Shown: in pieces, positions 1 through 7,998 of the stretch | How positions within the stretch are numbered: position 1 is the first letter of the stretch | How the letters are laid out: every line of letters begins with the position of its first letter | Assembly (NCBI GenBank): GCA_951799405.1 | Contig: OX637356.1 | Span: 15,337,229-15,401,228 of the forward strand | DNA: 64,000 nucleotides | Source of the DNA: Agapetus fuscipes | Lineage: Eukaryota; Arthropoda; Insecta; Trichoptera; Glossosomatidae | Reading direction: 5' to 3' | Program-made: the position numbers and the translations under genes | The notes under the pieces: generated by a model | Told to the model about the DNA's origin: nothing | The model's input: only the letters and a program-made list of their open reading frames with translations | The model's database searches: none

Positions 1-725
1 CCGAGCACTATGGTCTACGCTCCACCCCTCCCTCAATCTATGACCACAAATCAAAACAGATCCCAGGTTGGCCAGATCGGAGAGGAAGAAGAAGATAATA
101 TTCAAACATTGATTCGTATTGAAATGACATTGTATGAAAATGGAGGTACTAGAGGCAGATTTTTGGACGTAGCTTACAAGTACCTCTTAAGCATTCCACC
201 GACGAGCGTTGAGTCAGAAAGGGCATTTTCAGCTGTAAGTTACATTATGTAACAAAATAAGATCATCTCTCAACGACGCAAGTTTGGACGCGTTATGTTT
301 TCTTCGCACGATTTTCCAACAAACGCGATCTGACTGAAAAATAAACTTAAGTTAATTGCGCCTGCGCCTATATTTTGGTTTATTTAAGAAAATAAAACAA
401 TTTGATTTTGTTTTAACTTATGTACGCTATATAAGAAATTCTCGTTGCACGATTTCATATGATTAGAGAGTAAGACTGATTTTAATACCAATGTGATTGT
501 GATGTTTGTGCCTTTAAAACAACTTAAATAATTCTTGGATCCAATAACGTATTTTATTTAATATTACCTTGTTGCACCCCTGATGTTGTCATGGAGATCA
601 GAAAGAGACAGAAACATAACAAATTTCTAATGTTTCTTTCTCTTTCTTTCTACAATTTTGTGGCACAACCGTTTGCATAGGAAAACACTCACGCGCTCCA
701 TCTATGTATATTATTTATATCGATG
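1..725 (+). mobile_element. hAT transposon, 3' end (cut by window edge)
   Basis: The 3' portion of a hAT DNA transposon. It holds the end of a transposase frame (10-337), a non-coding 3' region, and a terminus ending ...TTATTTATATCGATG at 725. The last ~140 bp, read on the minus strand, match the left end of the element at 34313, whose 8-bp target duplication and paired termini support the hAT assignment. The element sits inside a degenerate LINE: the sequence from 726 on is found uninterrupted near 44293. The 5' end and left target duplication lie outside the window. Confidence 0.75.
10..337 (+). pseudogene. hAT transposase C-terminal dimerisation region, frameshifted
   Basis: The frame encodes the hallmark hAT C-terminal dimerisation segment: a hydrophobic YLLSIPPTSVESERAF-type motif, then an SYI turn. 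In intact hAT transposases this region mediates multimerisation and completes the RNase-H-like catalytic fold in the nucleus. The first frame stops at 250-252. A one-base shift near 246 restores the expected continuation (NKIRSSLNDASLDALCFLR-like) to a stop near 337, so the copy is broken. The upstream catalytic domain and BED finger would lie before the window. The family call is strong; no activity is expected. Confidence 0.75.
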
Positions 726-1600
726 ACACAATGGCATATTGGTACAGACATTGTTATGTTGCTATGCAAATAAAATATGAGAAAGTGCTGTGACGTCGAT
801 TCGGTCTACCATGTGAGTTGAGTAAAGTATGCAGGGTTGAAATGGCTAACCTGAGAGCAATGACTGGAAAGACACTGAATGATAGAGTCCACAACGATTG
901 GGTGATGAACGAGTGTGGTACCTAATCTAATCTAAGTTGCAAAGATATGTTACATTGGAGATTCACTTAACATGCATTCTCACAACCAGACACATACAAG
1001 TTCGCGCTAGCATATGCCAGATGTGAACCTACAATATAAAAACCAAATCTCAAATGGACATACACCCCGCAACTCTTGCCGTCCTTCCCTGAAACAGGGC
1101 TGACATTGGCAAAGTGAACCATTTTTACAGCATGGGTGGTCAGCCGCATACCAACCTATTAGTCAAGGAACATACACGACAAATTACATTTTTTAAATCA
1201 ATAAATAATAATGTATAAATGGATCAAAAACTAAAACAAATTTATAAAGAGAAAAAGAGAAAGAGATTTATTAAAAGATGTATAAAAGTGAATTTAAGAG
1301 CTAAAGTCATTGGCTAAAGTACAAAAAAGCACAATGAGAATGTTCAGACATCTTGGAGGAATGGATGATGAACGACTAAAGAATAAAGTGTAGTCGCAAT
1401 GTCAAAGGAAAGTGTGGAAGGGGAAGATCGAGGAAGGTTAAACCAAATAGATGAGATTGCAAAAGAATAGAACCTGCAGAGTGTGAATAAGAGAAGAGTA
1501 TGTATGAAGAAAGTAAAGAATGTTGAAGAAATGAAAGAGATATGCAAGGACAGAAAAAAGGAGATGCATCTGTGGAGGTACCGGCCTCCCCTAGTGAAAC
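726..1600 (+). pseudogene. Degenerate 3' part of an RTE-like LINE ORF, split by a SINE-like repeat
   Basis: Translating in broken frames gives stretches that align with the C-terminus of the RTE-like reverse transcriptase at 12503-14602: a HNGILVQTLL-like segment at 730-770, and after 1200 an MRMFRHLGGMDDERLKNK-like segment followed by a CMKKVKNVEEMKEICKD-like end near 1550. Many stops and indels are present. A 246-bp repeat copy (923-1168) interrupts it. A second copy with the same interruption lies at 44216-45160, so the insertion predates the duplication of this block. Confidence 0.65.
923..1168 (-). repeat. 250-bp SINE-like repeat (family R250)
   Basis: One copy of the window's most abundant repeat, here called R250. 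On its own plus strand it begins near TTGACTTATAGGTTGG. It continues through GAGGCTGACCACCCATACTG, a GGTTCACTTTGCCAATGTC block and a GCGCGAACTT block. It ends at TTGCAACTTAGATT, often with a (TTAGA)n tail. Here the tail side lies at 923 (TAATCTAATCTAAG). The short open frames in it (for example 967-1149) recur only because the repeat recurs. Confidence 0.85.
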
Positions 1601-2094
1601 AGCGGCAGGATACAGTAACAGTAACAGACCTACAAGTTGAAATGTTTGTTTATTAAGAGTCACCTTCATTTTCACTGTATTTTATTCATGATACACAGAA
1701 CATACTCGTACATTAGACATAGAAGCTAGAACATATACTTATCTACAAGCAATATACATTGTTTTCCTTAAAAATTATTACCTAGAAAACTACCTCGACA
1801 GGAAAAGTCCTTGTTACTTATGTCTCTGAAAATGTTTACACTGATGGCTATTTTTCATAATACAATAAAAACATTACATAAAATTTAAAAAAATTCAAGC
1901 GAAACACTGTGGTAAGCCATTATCAAATCCACATTTATTTATTCCAAAGTAAGTAATTAATTAAAATATAAAAAAAATACACAATTATTTTCAGAAAAAC
2001 AAACAAAATTCACCTTTGTATTATATTAGCCACATTCCATGAGTAGGTACATTGCAATAATGTTTTCGATAGCTGACTATCATCTTCAGTTAAA

Positions 2095-2415
2095 ATTCTT
2101 ATCCTAAAATATAAAATTAAAAATGACAGTAGCTGTGTATGGGTGGCGGGAGGTAGGAAACTTGCATGTGGTAATTGAAACCTAATTATTTTTACAGGCA
2201 AAGGGGGCATCTTTACACCAACTACTTCAGTTGAAGTGGAAGTTTTCGAGCTCCCGAGGGTGCTGTTACTCATGTCTTATGAAGGCTGAGTATTTTATTT
2301 TGGGTTGGAAATAAACACCAAAATGGAAAATCATTTCTGACATCCTCGGTGGAATTCAAACCCTTGCTCTCGTCATGGAATGCAAGCATTCTACCAACTG
2401 AGCTTTCGGCTAAAA
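2095..2415 (-). repeat. tRNA-derived SINE, unit-2 type
   Basis: Read on the minus strand from 2415, it starts with a tRNA-like head. An A-box-like AGCTCAGTTGGTAGAATGC is followed by a B-box-like GGGTTTGAATTCC. Then comes a body with TCAACTGAAGTAGTTGGTGT and GTAAAAATAATTAGG. The same body recurs at 23130-23390, 31480-31670, 32060-32330, 33740-34015, 45700-45990 and 47320-47590, sometimes fused behind a different tRNA-like unit. Confidence 0.7.
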
Positions 2416-2454
2416 AATAATGAATGTAACCATTGTGTAATGATTGGCAACTTG

Positions 2455-2545
2455 GGTTTTTTTTCTCGTTTCGGTGTCTATTTCAAACCCAAACTAAATA
2501 CCAGCAAGTTTACTCAGCCTTCACATTAAATGAGAACCAACCACC
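2455..2545 (+). repeat. SINE unit-2 fragment
   Basis: A short piece of the same body in plus orientation (TTCTCGTTTCGGTGTCTATT, then an ACTCAGCCTTCACA block). It corresponds to 47300-47385 in the duplicated block. Confidence 0.5.
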
Positions 2546-2586
2546 AAATGAAATGAAATCTAGCAAGCAACCTTAAGATCATTGTC

Positions 2587-2979
2587 TCACAAATCAGGAT
2601 CCTCTGGAGTATGTCTCCTTTTGTGTTTCTTTAAATGACTCAATTGATATGATTTGTAACTACAACTGTCACAGGCAAATGGCTTCTCACCACTATGAAT
2701 TCTTTTGTGAGTGATTAAATAACTGGAGTGGACTGTTTTGTAGCTACAACTGTCACAAGAAAATAGCTTCTCTCCAGTATGAATCATTTTGTGAATGATT
2801 AAATGACCCGAGTAAGCCGTTTTGTAGCTACAACTGTCACAGGAAAATGGCTTTTCTCCAGTATGAGTCGCTTTGTGTTTTCTTAAAGCCTCCTTTCTAT
2901 GTGTTAGATAACTAGATTGAGTGGCGCAGCAAAATCGGTGTGTATCGTAGCGCGGTTGCGCGTGAACTGCTCTGCGCAT
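2587..2979 (-). pseudogene. C2H2 zinc-finger fragment, C-terminal end
   Basis: Three complete C2H2 fingers plus a half finger, in the same arrangement as the large zinc-finger exons elsewhere in the window. Each has C-x2-C-x12-H-x3-H spacing, TGEKPFSC-type linkers and SCSYKT cores. The last finger (SYKSYQLSHLKKH) and the short acidic tail before the stop at 2587 match the C-terminus of the 48158 exon most closely. The upstream part is lost: the reading enters unrelated residues near 2930, and an R250 copy begins at 2995. No splice acceptor or N-terminal CPVC finger is visible. Such proteins would bind DNA in the nucleus, but this piece looks like a truncated paralogue. Confidence 0.7.
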
Positions 2980-2994
2980 GCTGTAGGCACTATC

Positions 2995-3232
2995 TATAAT
3001 CTAAGTTGCAAGGATATATTCATTTAAAGCTCTCAGATGTATACCCACAAACAAACACGTGTAGTTCGCGCTTACAAATGCCGATTGTGTACTTACAAAT
3101 AAAATCCAAACTCAAATGAACATAAGCCCTGCAACTCCTGCCGACATTCCCTGAAACAGGGGTGACATTGGCAAAGTGAACCATTTTTTACAGTATGGGT
3201 GGTCAGCCTCATACCAACCTATAAGTCAAGGA
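2995..3232 (-). repeat. R250 repeat copy
   Basis: Nearly full-length R250, tail side at 2995 (TATAATCTAAGTTGCAAGG), head ending in CTATAAGTCAAGG near 3232. Confidence 0.85.
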
Positions 3233-3278
3233 AACTACTACCACTACTCGTGGCAAAAAGAATCGTTGACACTGTTGA

Positions 3279-3373
3279 CAGCATGCGTGAGCCCGAAATT
3301 ATGCGTGTCTGCTTGTGGGAATGCATTTAATATGAATCTCAAATGATACATATCTTTGCAACTTAGATTTAGA
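3279..3373 (+). repeat. R250 3' fragment
   Basis: Only the last ~95 bp of R250 (TGTCTGCTTGTGGGAATGC to GCAACTTAGATTTAG). Positions 3374-3789 hold no gene or recognised repeat; they are AT-rich unassigned sequence. Confidence 0.7.
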
Positions 3374-3789
3374 AAAGGACAGAGGTGCTAGATCAGTTTT
3401 TTTAAATAGCTCTAATGGCAGGATTTTTTTGACAAGCAAAAATTGATTTTCCTTCATCTAAAGCCTGTGTCACTCCAGTATTCTTCCTTTCTAGAAACTG
3501 TGCACACACTCAAGCAATAAATCTGTCTTAAAGTTCAACTGAGCATCGATGACAGCTAGATGAGGATGCTGGTATGACTGTAGCGCCTTCAAACTGCTGA
3601 AATAAATGTGATTTATTTTATTACTCTGAAACAAAATGCTTATTAAATTTTAGAGATTCAGCTAACTTCACAATGAACAATCAAAAGTGATATTGTACAA
3701 GATGGCAGCTTCAGTTTAGATCTTCAGCAGGTTGTGATGATCCAAGCTTTTCATCAAATATAAAATAAAAGAATTCAAGTTCTCTTGTA

Positions 3790-4483
3790 CAGGGTGGGGC
3801 AGCATAACTTCCTTTTTTAAAAATGAAAGTCATTCAGTCGGTTAATGACGTAGCGGAGCGCTAGTGGTCTCGTTAGAGAGGTGGAACTTTAAGTGAAAAT
3901 ATAAATCACATGGGGACAAATCGGGAGAGCGGGCCAGCAACTCAAAATCACCCATAATTGAGATGAGGCTCTCTGGGAAGTGTTCCACGTTCAGAAAGTT
4001 CCTGCACAATCACCATCTTGTATGGATAAAAATGGAGATCATCATGAAGAATTCTCCTCTCAGAACGATCAGAAAGTCCAAGGACAGACGCTTCTATTTG
4101 TGCGCAGAACGCCGTGGTGATCGCAACATTGAAGCTCTCACTGCCTCAATGTTCTCAGGTGATCTTATATGACCAGAGACTCCAATTCTTCATCTTGTCG
4201 TTTGTCTGAACGTAGTGACCCACGGGACAATTCATTTTCAGTCCGGGACAGGGGCCAACGGGGCTAAATTAAAGTGATTCCGAAAGGCGCGCTGCGTTGC
4301 GATCACAGAATGTTCTTTCGAAAAGTAGGCCTCAGCGGCAAACTCACATTCTTCACTGTTCCAATGCATGATGACAACTGAACTGTGTTGAGACAAAACT
4401 TTGTAGTTCCACCTCTCTAACGAGACCACTAGCGCTCTGAACGGCTTTACTCATTAAAAAGGAAGTTATTCTGCCCCACCCTG
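3790..4483. mobile_element. Internally deleted Tc1/mariner-superfamily element, TA-flanked
   Basis: Termini CAGGGTGGGGCAGCATAACT and its near-perfect inverse AGTTATTCTGCCCCACCCTG are flanked by TA on both sides (3788-3789, 4484-4485), as expected for this superfamily. Sequence just inside (GAGCGCTAGTGGTCTCGTTA) is also inverted at the other end. At 694 bp it is about half the length of an autonomous copy. Confidence 0.75.
3905..4429 (-). pseudogene. Tc1/mariner-type transposase remnant with N-terminal HTH
   Basis: The minus strand encodes an N-terminal helix-turn-helix stretch (EEYFSKEHSVIATQRAFRNHF-like, 4429-4238). It resembles the DUF4817 region seen on many insect IS630/Tc1-like transposases. 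Further along, shifted frames give pieces resembling RRILHDDLHFHPYKMVIVQEL and, near 3910-3955, an ARSPDLSPCD motif that would carry a catalytic aspartate. The catalytic core between is deleted and frames are broken, so no functional protein is expected. The assignment rests on remembered family motifs. Confidence 0.6.
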
Positions 4484-4731
4484 TATGTGGGCGTCTTACC
4501 CATGTTCAGGATTTTTTTTTTTGTTCTGAACGTTTTTTGAGCTGCTGAAAGCTCTTGGCAAGGGATGCAAGTCAAATCGGGACAGTCAGTTTTGGACCGC
4601 AGGTTTGAAAGGAACTCAAATCGGGTCAGTCATATACAGTATTGTTCGAATTAATGTGAACACAAGTGAAAATTTGAAAAAAGCAACATTTATTAGTTAT
4701 GGAACAAAAAAAACAGATACATGAATACAAG

Positions 4732-5217
4732 TTAAATTGTTTTAATAGAAAATGTGTTTGTGTGAAAATGACAAGTTTTTTTACAATTTTCTGATATTTG
4801 CTGGTCTCGAAACCATGTTTGGATTACAGCCTCAATCAGTTTTGTTTTTGTTGTGCGATCTGTTTTACGAAGTCTAGCTTTTACAATAGCCCACAGATTT
4901 TCAATGGGATTAAGGTCCGGTGAGTTTCCTGGCCATTCAAGGTATGATATATTTTTGTCCTTGAAATATTTCATCATGATCTTGGACACGTGGCATGGAG
5001 CCGAATCCTGTTGAAAAACTTCTTGACCGTTGGCATCAACTTTTCTTAGTTCAACTTCCAATCTCTGTTCTAGCAAGTCTCTGTATTTTTGCGAGTTCAT
5101 CATCCCTTCGATCGGCACAAGGCATCCGGTACCTTTATAAGAAAAGCAGCCCCAAAACATCTTCTTTAATGGATGTTTAACTGTATGATCAATATGAGCT
5201 GTCGTAATCTTATCCAC
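4732..5217 (-). pseudogene. Tc1 transposase C-terminal half, minus-strand arm
   Basis: This 161-residue reading is the DDE catalytic C-terminal part of a Tc1-family transposase. A WGCFSYKGTG segment leads to FQQDSAPCH (second catalytic aspartate). It is followed by LEWPGNSPDLNPIENLWA, which carries the third acidic residue region. Intact family members are ~340 residues, so the DNA-binding N-terminal half and first aspartate are absent. The part from HVSKIMMKYF onward is repeated in inverted orientation at 5214-5460. Confidence 0.8.
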
Positions 5218-5460
5218 GTGTCCAAGATCATGATGAAATATTTCAAGGATAAAGATATATCATGCCTTGAATGGCCAGGAAACTCACCGGACCTTAATCC
5301 CATTGAAAATCTGTGGGCTATTGTAAAAGCTAGACTTCGTAAAACAGATTGCACAACAAAAACAAAACTGATTGAGGCTGTAATCCATACATGGTTTCGA
5401 GACCAGCAAATATCAGAAAATTGTAAAAAAACTTGTCGATTCAATGCCGAAACGTGTTAA
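5181..5460 (+). pseudogene. Tc1 transposase C-terminal end, plus-strand arm
   Basis: This mirrors the minus-strand arm: VSKIMMKYFKDKDISC, LEWPGNSPDLNPIENLWA, then a KTKLIEAVIHTWF tail to a stop at 5460. A handful of residue changes against the other arm show that the two halves have diverged since the inversion. It has no start region or catalytic core of its own. Confidence 0.75.
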
Positions 5461-5606
5461 AGAAGTTATAAAAGTCAAGGGAGGACACATTTTCTATTAA
5501 AACAATTTAAATTGTATTCATGTATCTGTTTTTTTGTTCCATAACTAATAAATGTTGCTTTTTTTAAATTTTCACTTGTGTTCACATTAATTCGAACAAT
5601 ACTGTA

Positions 5607-6204
5607 AGTCAGTAATAGTAAGACTTTTTTCTTTTGTTATGCAACAAAACGGGTGCAGGTAAGTACTCACGTTGACCTAAATAAACCATCATAATTCTTG
5701 CAATTTGCATCAAAATGGAAAATGCTGGAGTGATGTTTTCCGGGATCGGTTGCCATGGTCTGTGGGAGCTGGAGCTTCCGGACGTTTCGCCCTTTTCTAT
5801 GATGGGCTTCTTCAGCGGAAAGTATGATAATAAAGATGATCTTAACTTTGATACATCATAATTCTCACCTAAGAGTGAGTTCCCATAGCCTTCGAGAAGC
5901 TCTCGAGGAAATAAATATTTTGGGCTAAAGTCTCAGAATTCTGTAACGTGCCATTTCAGGGGCATCGTTACAGGTGGGGAAGGAGCTTACCACTACCACC
6001 CAACCTTGTTCCCCTTCTTGCAAACAGGAGGAATCTTTTCAGTGGTATCCGTGACCAAGGATCTTTTTGTTAGACGAGCAGAAACATTTCAAGGTCCATA
6101 TGTTAGAAACTGAAGGTGGCTCTAAAAAGTACCTGTGAAATATCCTCAAATCCCACATAGTATCATAATTACTCAGCTTGGTTTCTCAGGTTGTCATTCT
6201 TGGC
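5607..6204. other. Unassigned stretch with a hammerhead-like motif
   Basis: No gene is supported. Apart from the hammerhead-like fold at 5776-5820 the sequence is unassigned. Confidence 0.4.
5776..5820 (-). ncRNA. Hammerhead-ribozyme-like motif
   Basis: On the minus strand: stem I TTCCG pairs with CGGAA at the far end. The core CTGAAGA is followed by stem II GCCC...GGGC, then GAAAC and a GTC cleavage-type triplet. Helix III would be only the two-base AC/GT, as described for minimal hammerheads in Penelope-like retroelements. One extra base (A) lies between CTGAAGA and stem II, which a canonical hammerhead lacks. Self-cleavage is not shown. Confidence 0.45.
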
Positions 6205-6311
6205 GGCCTGCTGGATGTGGTCATTACCAGGGAGGAGGACGCGCCTTCCAGGACGGAGGTTAAAGACGTAGGTCTCTCGGATCACAGGCTGGTGATTTCA
6301 TACCTTAACAT
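6205..6311 (+). pseudogene. LINE-B endonuclease fragment (piece 1 of copy 1)
   Basis: Encodes GLLDVVITREEDAPSRTEVK and the SDHRLVISYLNI endonuclease end, identical in layout to 52853-52960 in LINE-B copy 2. It is cut at 6311 by insertion of LINE-A and resumes at 11150. Confidence 0.85.
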
Positions 6312-6575
6312 TGTTGATACGGCTGTCATATTGCACGCGATGTTTTCGAAAACTAAAATCCAAAATATCCATTGATTTACAGTTTTATTTCAAGTGAAAG
6401 AACAACAAGAATACACAAATATCAAATAATCTTTGATACGTGAATGTTTCAAAACCTGTTTCCCAAGATAAAAGTTCAAAACATAACAAAGTTCAAAAAC
6501 ATAACCTCAAATAGTGGCTGTCATTTTACTTTAAAAATTCCAAAAAATATCATTTATTCCATCTAAAACGTGAAA

Positions 6576-7571
6576 ATGTTACGCAACGTCGAAATAAAAG
6601 CCAAAGAAGGGAACATGAAGTGCTTCACATGTGCCAACGACATTAGCCCAAAAAAGAAACTGAAATGCGTCAGGTGCTATCATTTCTTCCATCCTGCTTG
6701 CCAGCAACAATCCGCGGACATTAACAAGATGTCCACGAGGTCCAGTTCACAGTGGACCTGCAACAAATGCAGGTCGGAGGATCCGAGAACATCTAAGCCA
6801 GTCTCTCTTCCAACACCCACTGCATTGTCTCAGGCGGTACCAGTAGAAGTTGTGACACCATCATCTGAATACCATCCTTCGAGTGAGCAAGAAGTATCCA
6901 AAGACCAGCGGCTTGAGGGTATCCTGAGAGTGCTTGAGGGGCTTCAGAGTAGGATGACTATCCTAGAGGAGGGGCTCAAGGAGCTGGAGGTCAAAAAAAA
7001 GGCCTGTAAGTGCAGTGAAAAGCTCGGCATCTTTGAGGAGCAGGTGAGGAGCCTCTCTTCGGTTACAACGTCCTTATCTACTGCACTGTCTCTCACGGAG
7101 CAGGATAAGAGAAGGGACAATGTAGAAATTGTGGGGATGCCGGATGCCGGCTCTGATCCGATAAAGGATGTCATACTAATTGGAGAGGCACTCGGTGTGA
7201 CTCTTAACAAGGAGAACATAGTGTTTGCGTCACGAAGCGCACACAGGGAAAAAAGCGCCAGACCGAGAGCGATTATTGCAAAATTTTCCAATCCCAGCAC
7301 ACGTGATCAACTAATTGCCGCTATCCGAAAGAGGAAAGGCTTAAAAACATCGGAATTCATGAAGAAACAGAATGGTGTTGAAAACAGAATTTATATCAAC
7401 GAGCACTTAACGTCGGCAAGTAAACATATTCTTAGAGCTACTAAAGAAGCAGCTAAGGCCCATAATTTTTTGTACGTATGGACGAGGAATTGTTCAATAT
7501 ATGTAAGAAGGAGCGATGTCTCCCCAGCTATAAGGATACGTTCATTGGAAGACGTAAGCAAGATCAAGTAG
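6576..7571 (+). CDS. LINE-A ORF1 protein with PHD-like zinc finger
   Basis: The likely role is the RNA-binding, chaperone-like ORF1 protein that packages element RNA. The ATG at 6576 is chosen because the frame's earlier apparent start at 6570 is a GTG. Residues ~13-70 contain C-x2-C-x11-C-x2-C-x4-H-x2-C...C-x2-C (CFTC, CVRC, HPAC, CNKC), the C4HC3 spacing of a PHD finger. A charged coiled-coil-like segment follows (~110-180). Then comes a region beginning RRDNVEIVGMPD and running through RPRAIIAKFSN, which resembles the RRM-like core and C-terminal domain of L1-type ORF1 proteins. At ~331 residues it is a normal length for ORF1. PHD fingers are known in ORF1 of some CR1/Jockey-group LINEs. 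It is followed 427 bp later by ORF2. Confidence 0.75.
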   Translation: MLRNVEIKAKEGNMKCFTCANDISPKKKLKCVRCYHFFHPACQQQSADINKMSTRSSSQWTCNKCRSEDPRTSKPVSLPTPTALSQAVPVEVVTPSSEYHPSSEQEVSKDQRLEGILRVLEGLQSRMTILEEGLKELEVKKKACKCSEKLGIFEEQVRSLSSVTTSLSTALSLTEQDKRRDNVEIVGMPDAGSDPIKDVILIGEALGVTLNKENIVFASRSAHREKSARPRAIIAKFSNPSTRDQLIAAIRKRKGLKTSEFMKKQNGVENRIYINEHLTSASKHILRATKEAAKAHNFLYVWTRNCSIYVRRSDVSPAIRIRSLEDVSKIK

Positions 7572-7998
7572 TACACCATGTTACCCTCAGATACACATTA
7601 GATGAACTCCTGCTGCTGAATCTGGTCTTTGCTCGATTTCTCCCTATTGATCCTACTGCAGTTTTATTTTTCTTTAGTTTTTCCATTTATCTGTTTTTAT
7701 CTTTGTTCTTATTTTTATTTTTTCTTTATCTGTTCTTATTTTTATTTATCAGAGCTTTCCCTTTCCTCTCCTCCTATGGTTATTTCACATTTCCCCCTCT
7801 CCTTATTAATTCCAATGCCATGCATTTCAAGATTATGTTTTTACCTACGTTGGATGTTGCCCCTATCTTTTATTATATTTATTATTTTCTTTGTGCGCCT
7901 CAGTGTCGCAAGGTGAGTTCTCATATAATATTTTATAATTTTATGACATATCATTTCTATTATTTTTACATTTTAATTATGCATAATAGAAACACATC
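7572..7998 (+). other. LINE-A inter-ORF spacer
   Basis: A very T-rich stretch between ORF1 and ORF2. Its long phenylalanine-rich frames are composition artefacts. Confidence 0.6.

Larger units (their letters stand above)
726..2560 (+). repeat. Duplicated block, copy 1 (partner 44293-46010 plus 47281-47400)
   Basis: About 1.8 kb is nearly collinear with 44293 onward: the same LINE remnant, the same nested 250-bp repeat and the same 1600-2090 spacer (including a CTGACTATCATCTTCAGTT segment). The same minus-strand tRNA-type SINE follows. In the partner, a 1.27-kb LINE is inserted near the end, while this copy is empty there. 1600-2094 shows no gene; it is AT-rich and only recognisable as part of the duplication. 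Confidence 0.8.
4637..5604. mobile_element. Palindromic Tc1-type element (head-to-head 3' halves)
   Basis: Both ends read CAGTATTGTTCGAATTAATG inward and are flanked by TA (4635-4636, 5605-5606). Instead of one transposase, the element holds two inverted copies of the transposase 3' half: the left arm is ~4637-4993 and the right arm ~5214-5604, with a 220-bp spacer. The arms are unequal because the right arm has extra sequence near 5455-5490. If transcribed through, it would fold into a hairpin of ~360 bp. Confidence 0.85.

Noticed and set aside
967..1149. Recurring ~60-75-residue frames in many places (MRLTTH... and its reverse)
   Set aside because: They are conserved only because R250 is repeated; frames break freely between copies and there is no coding signature.
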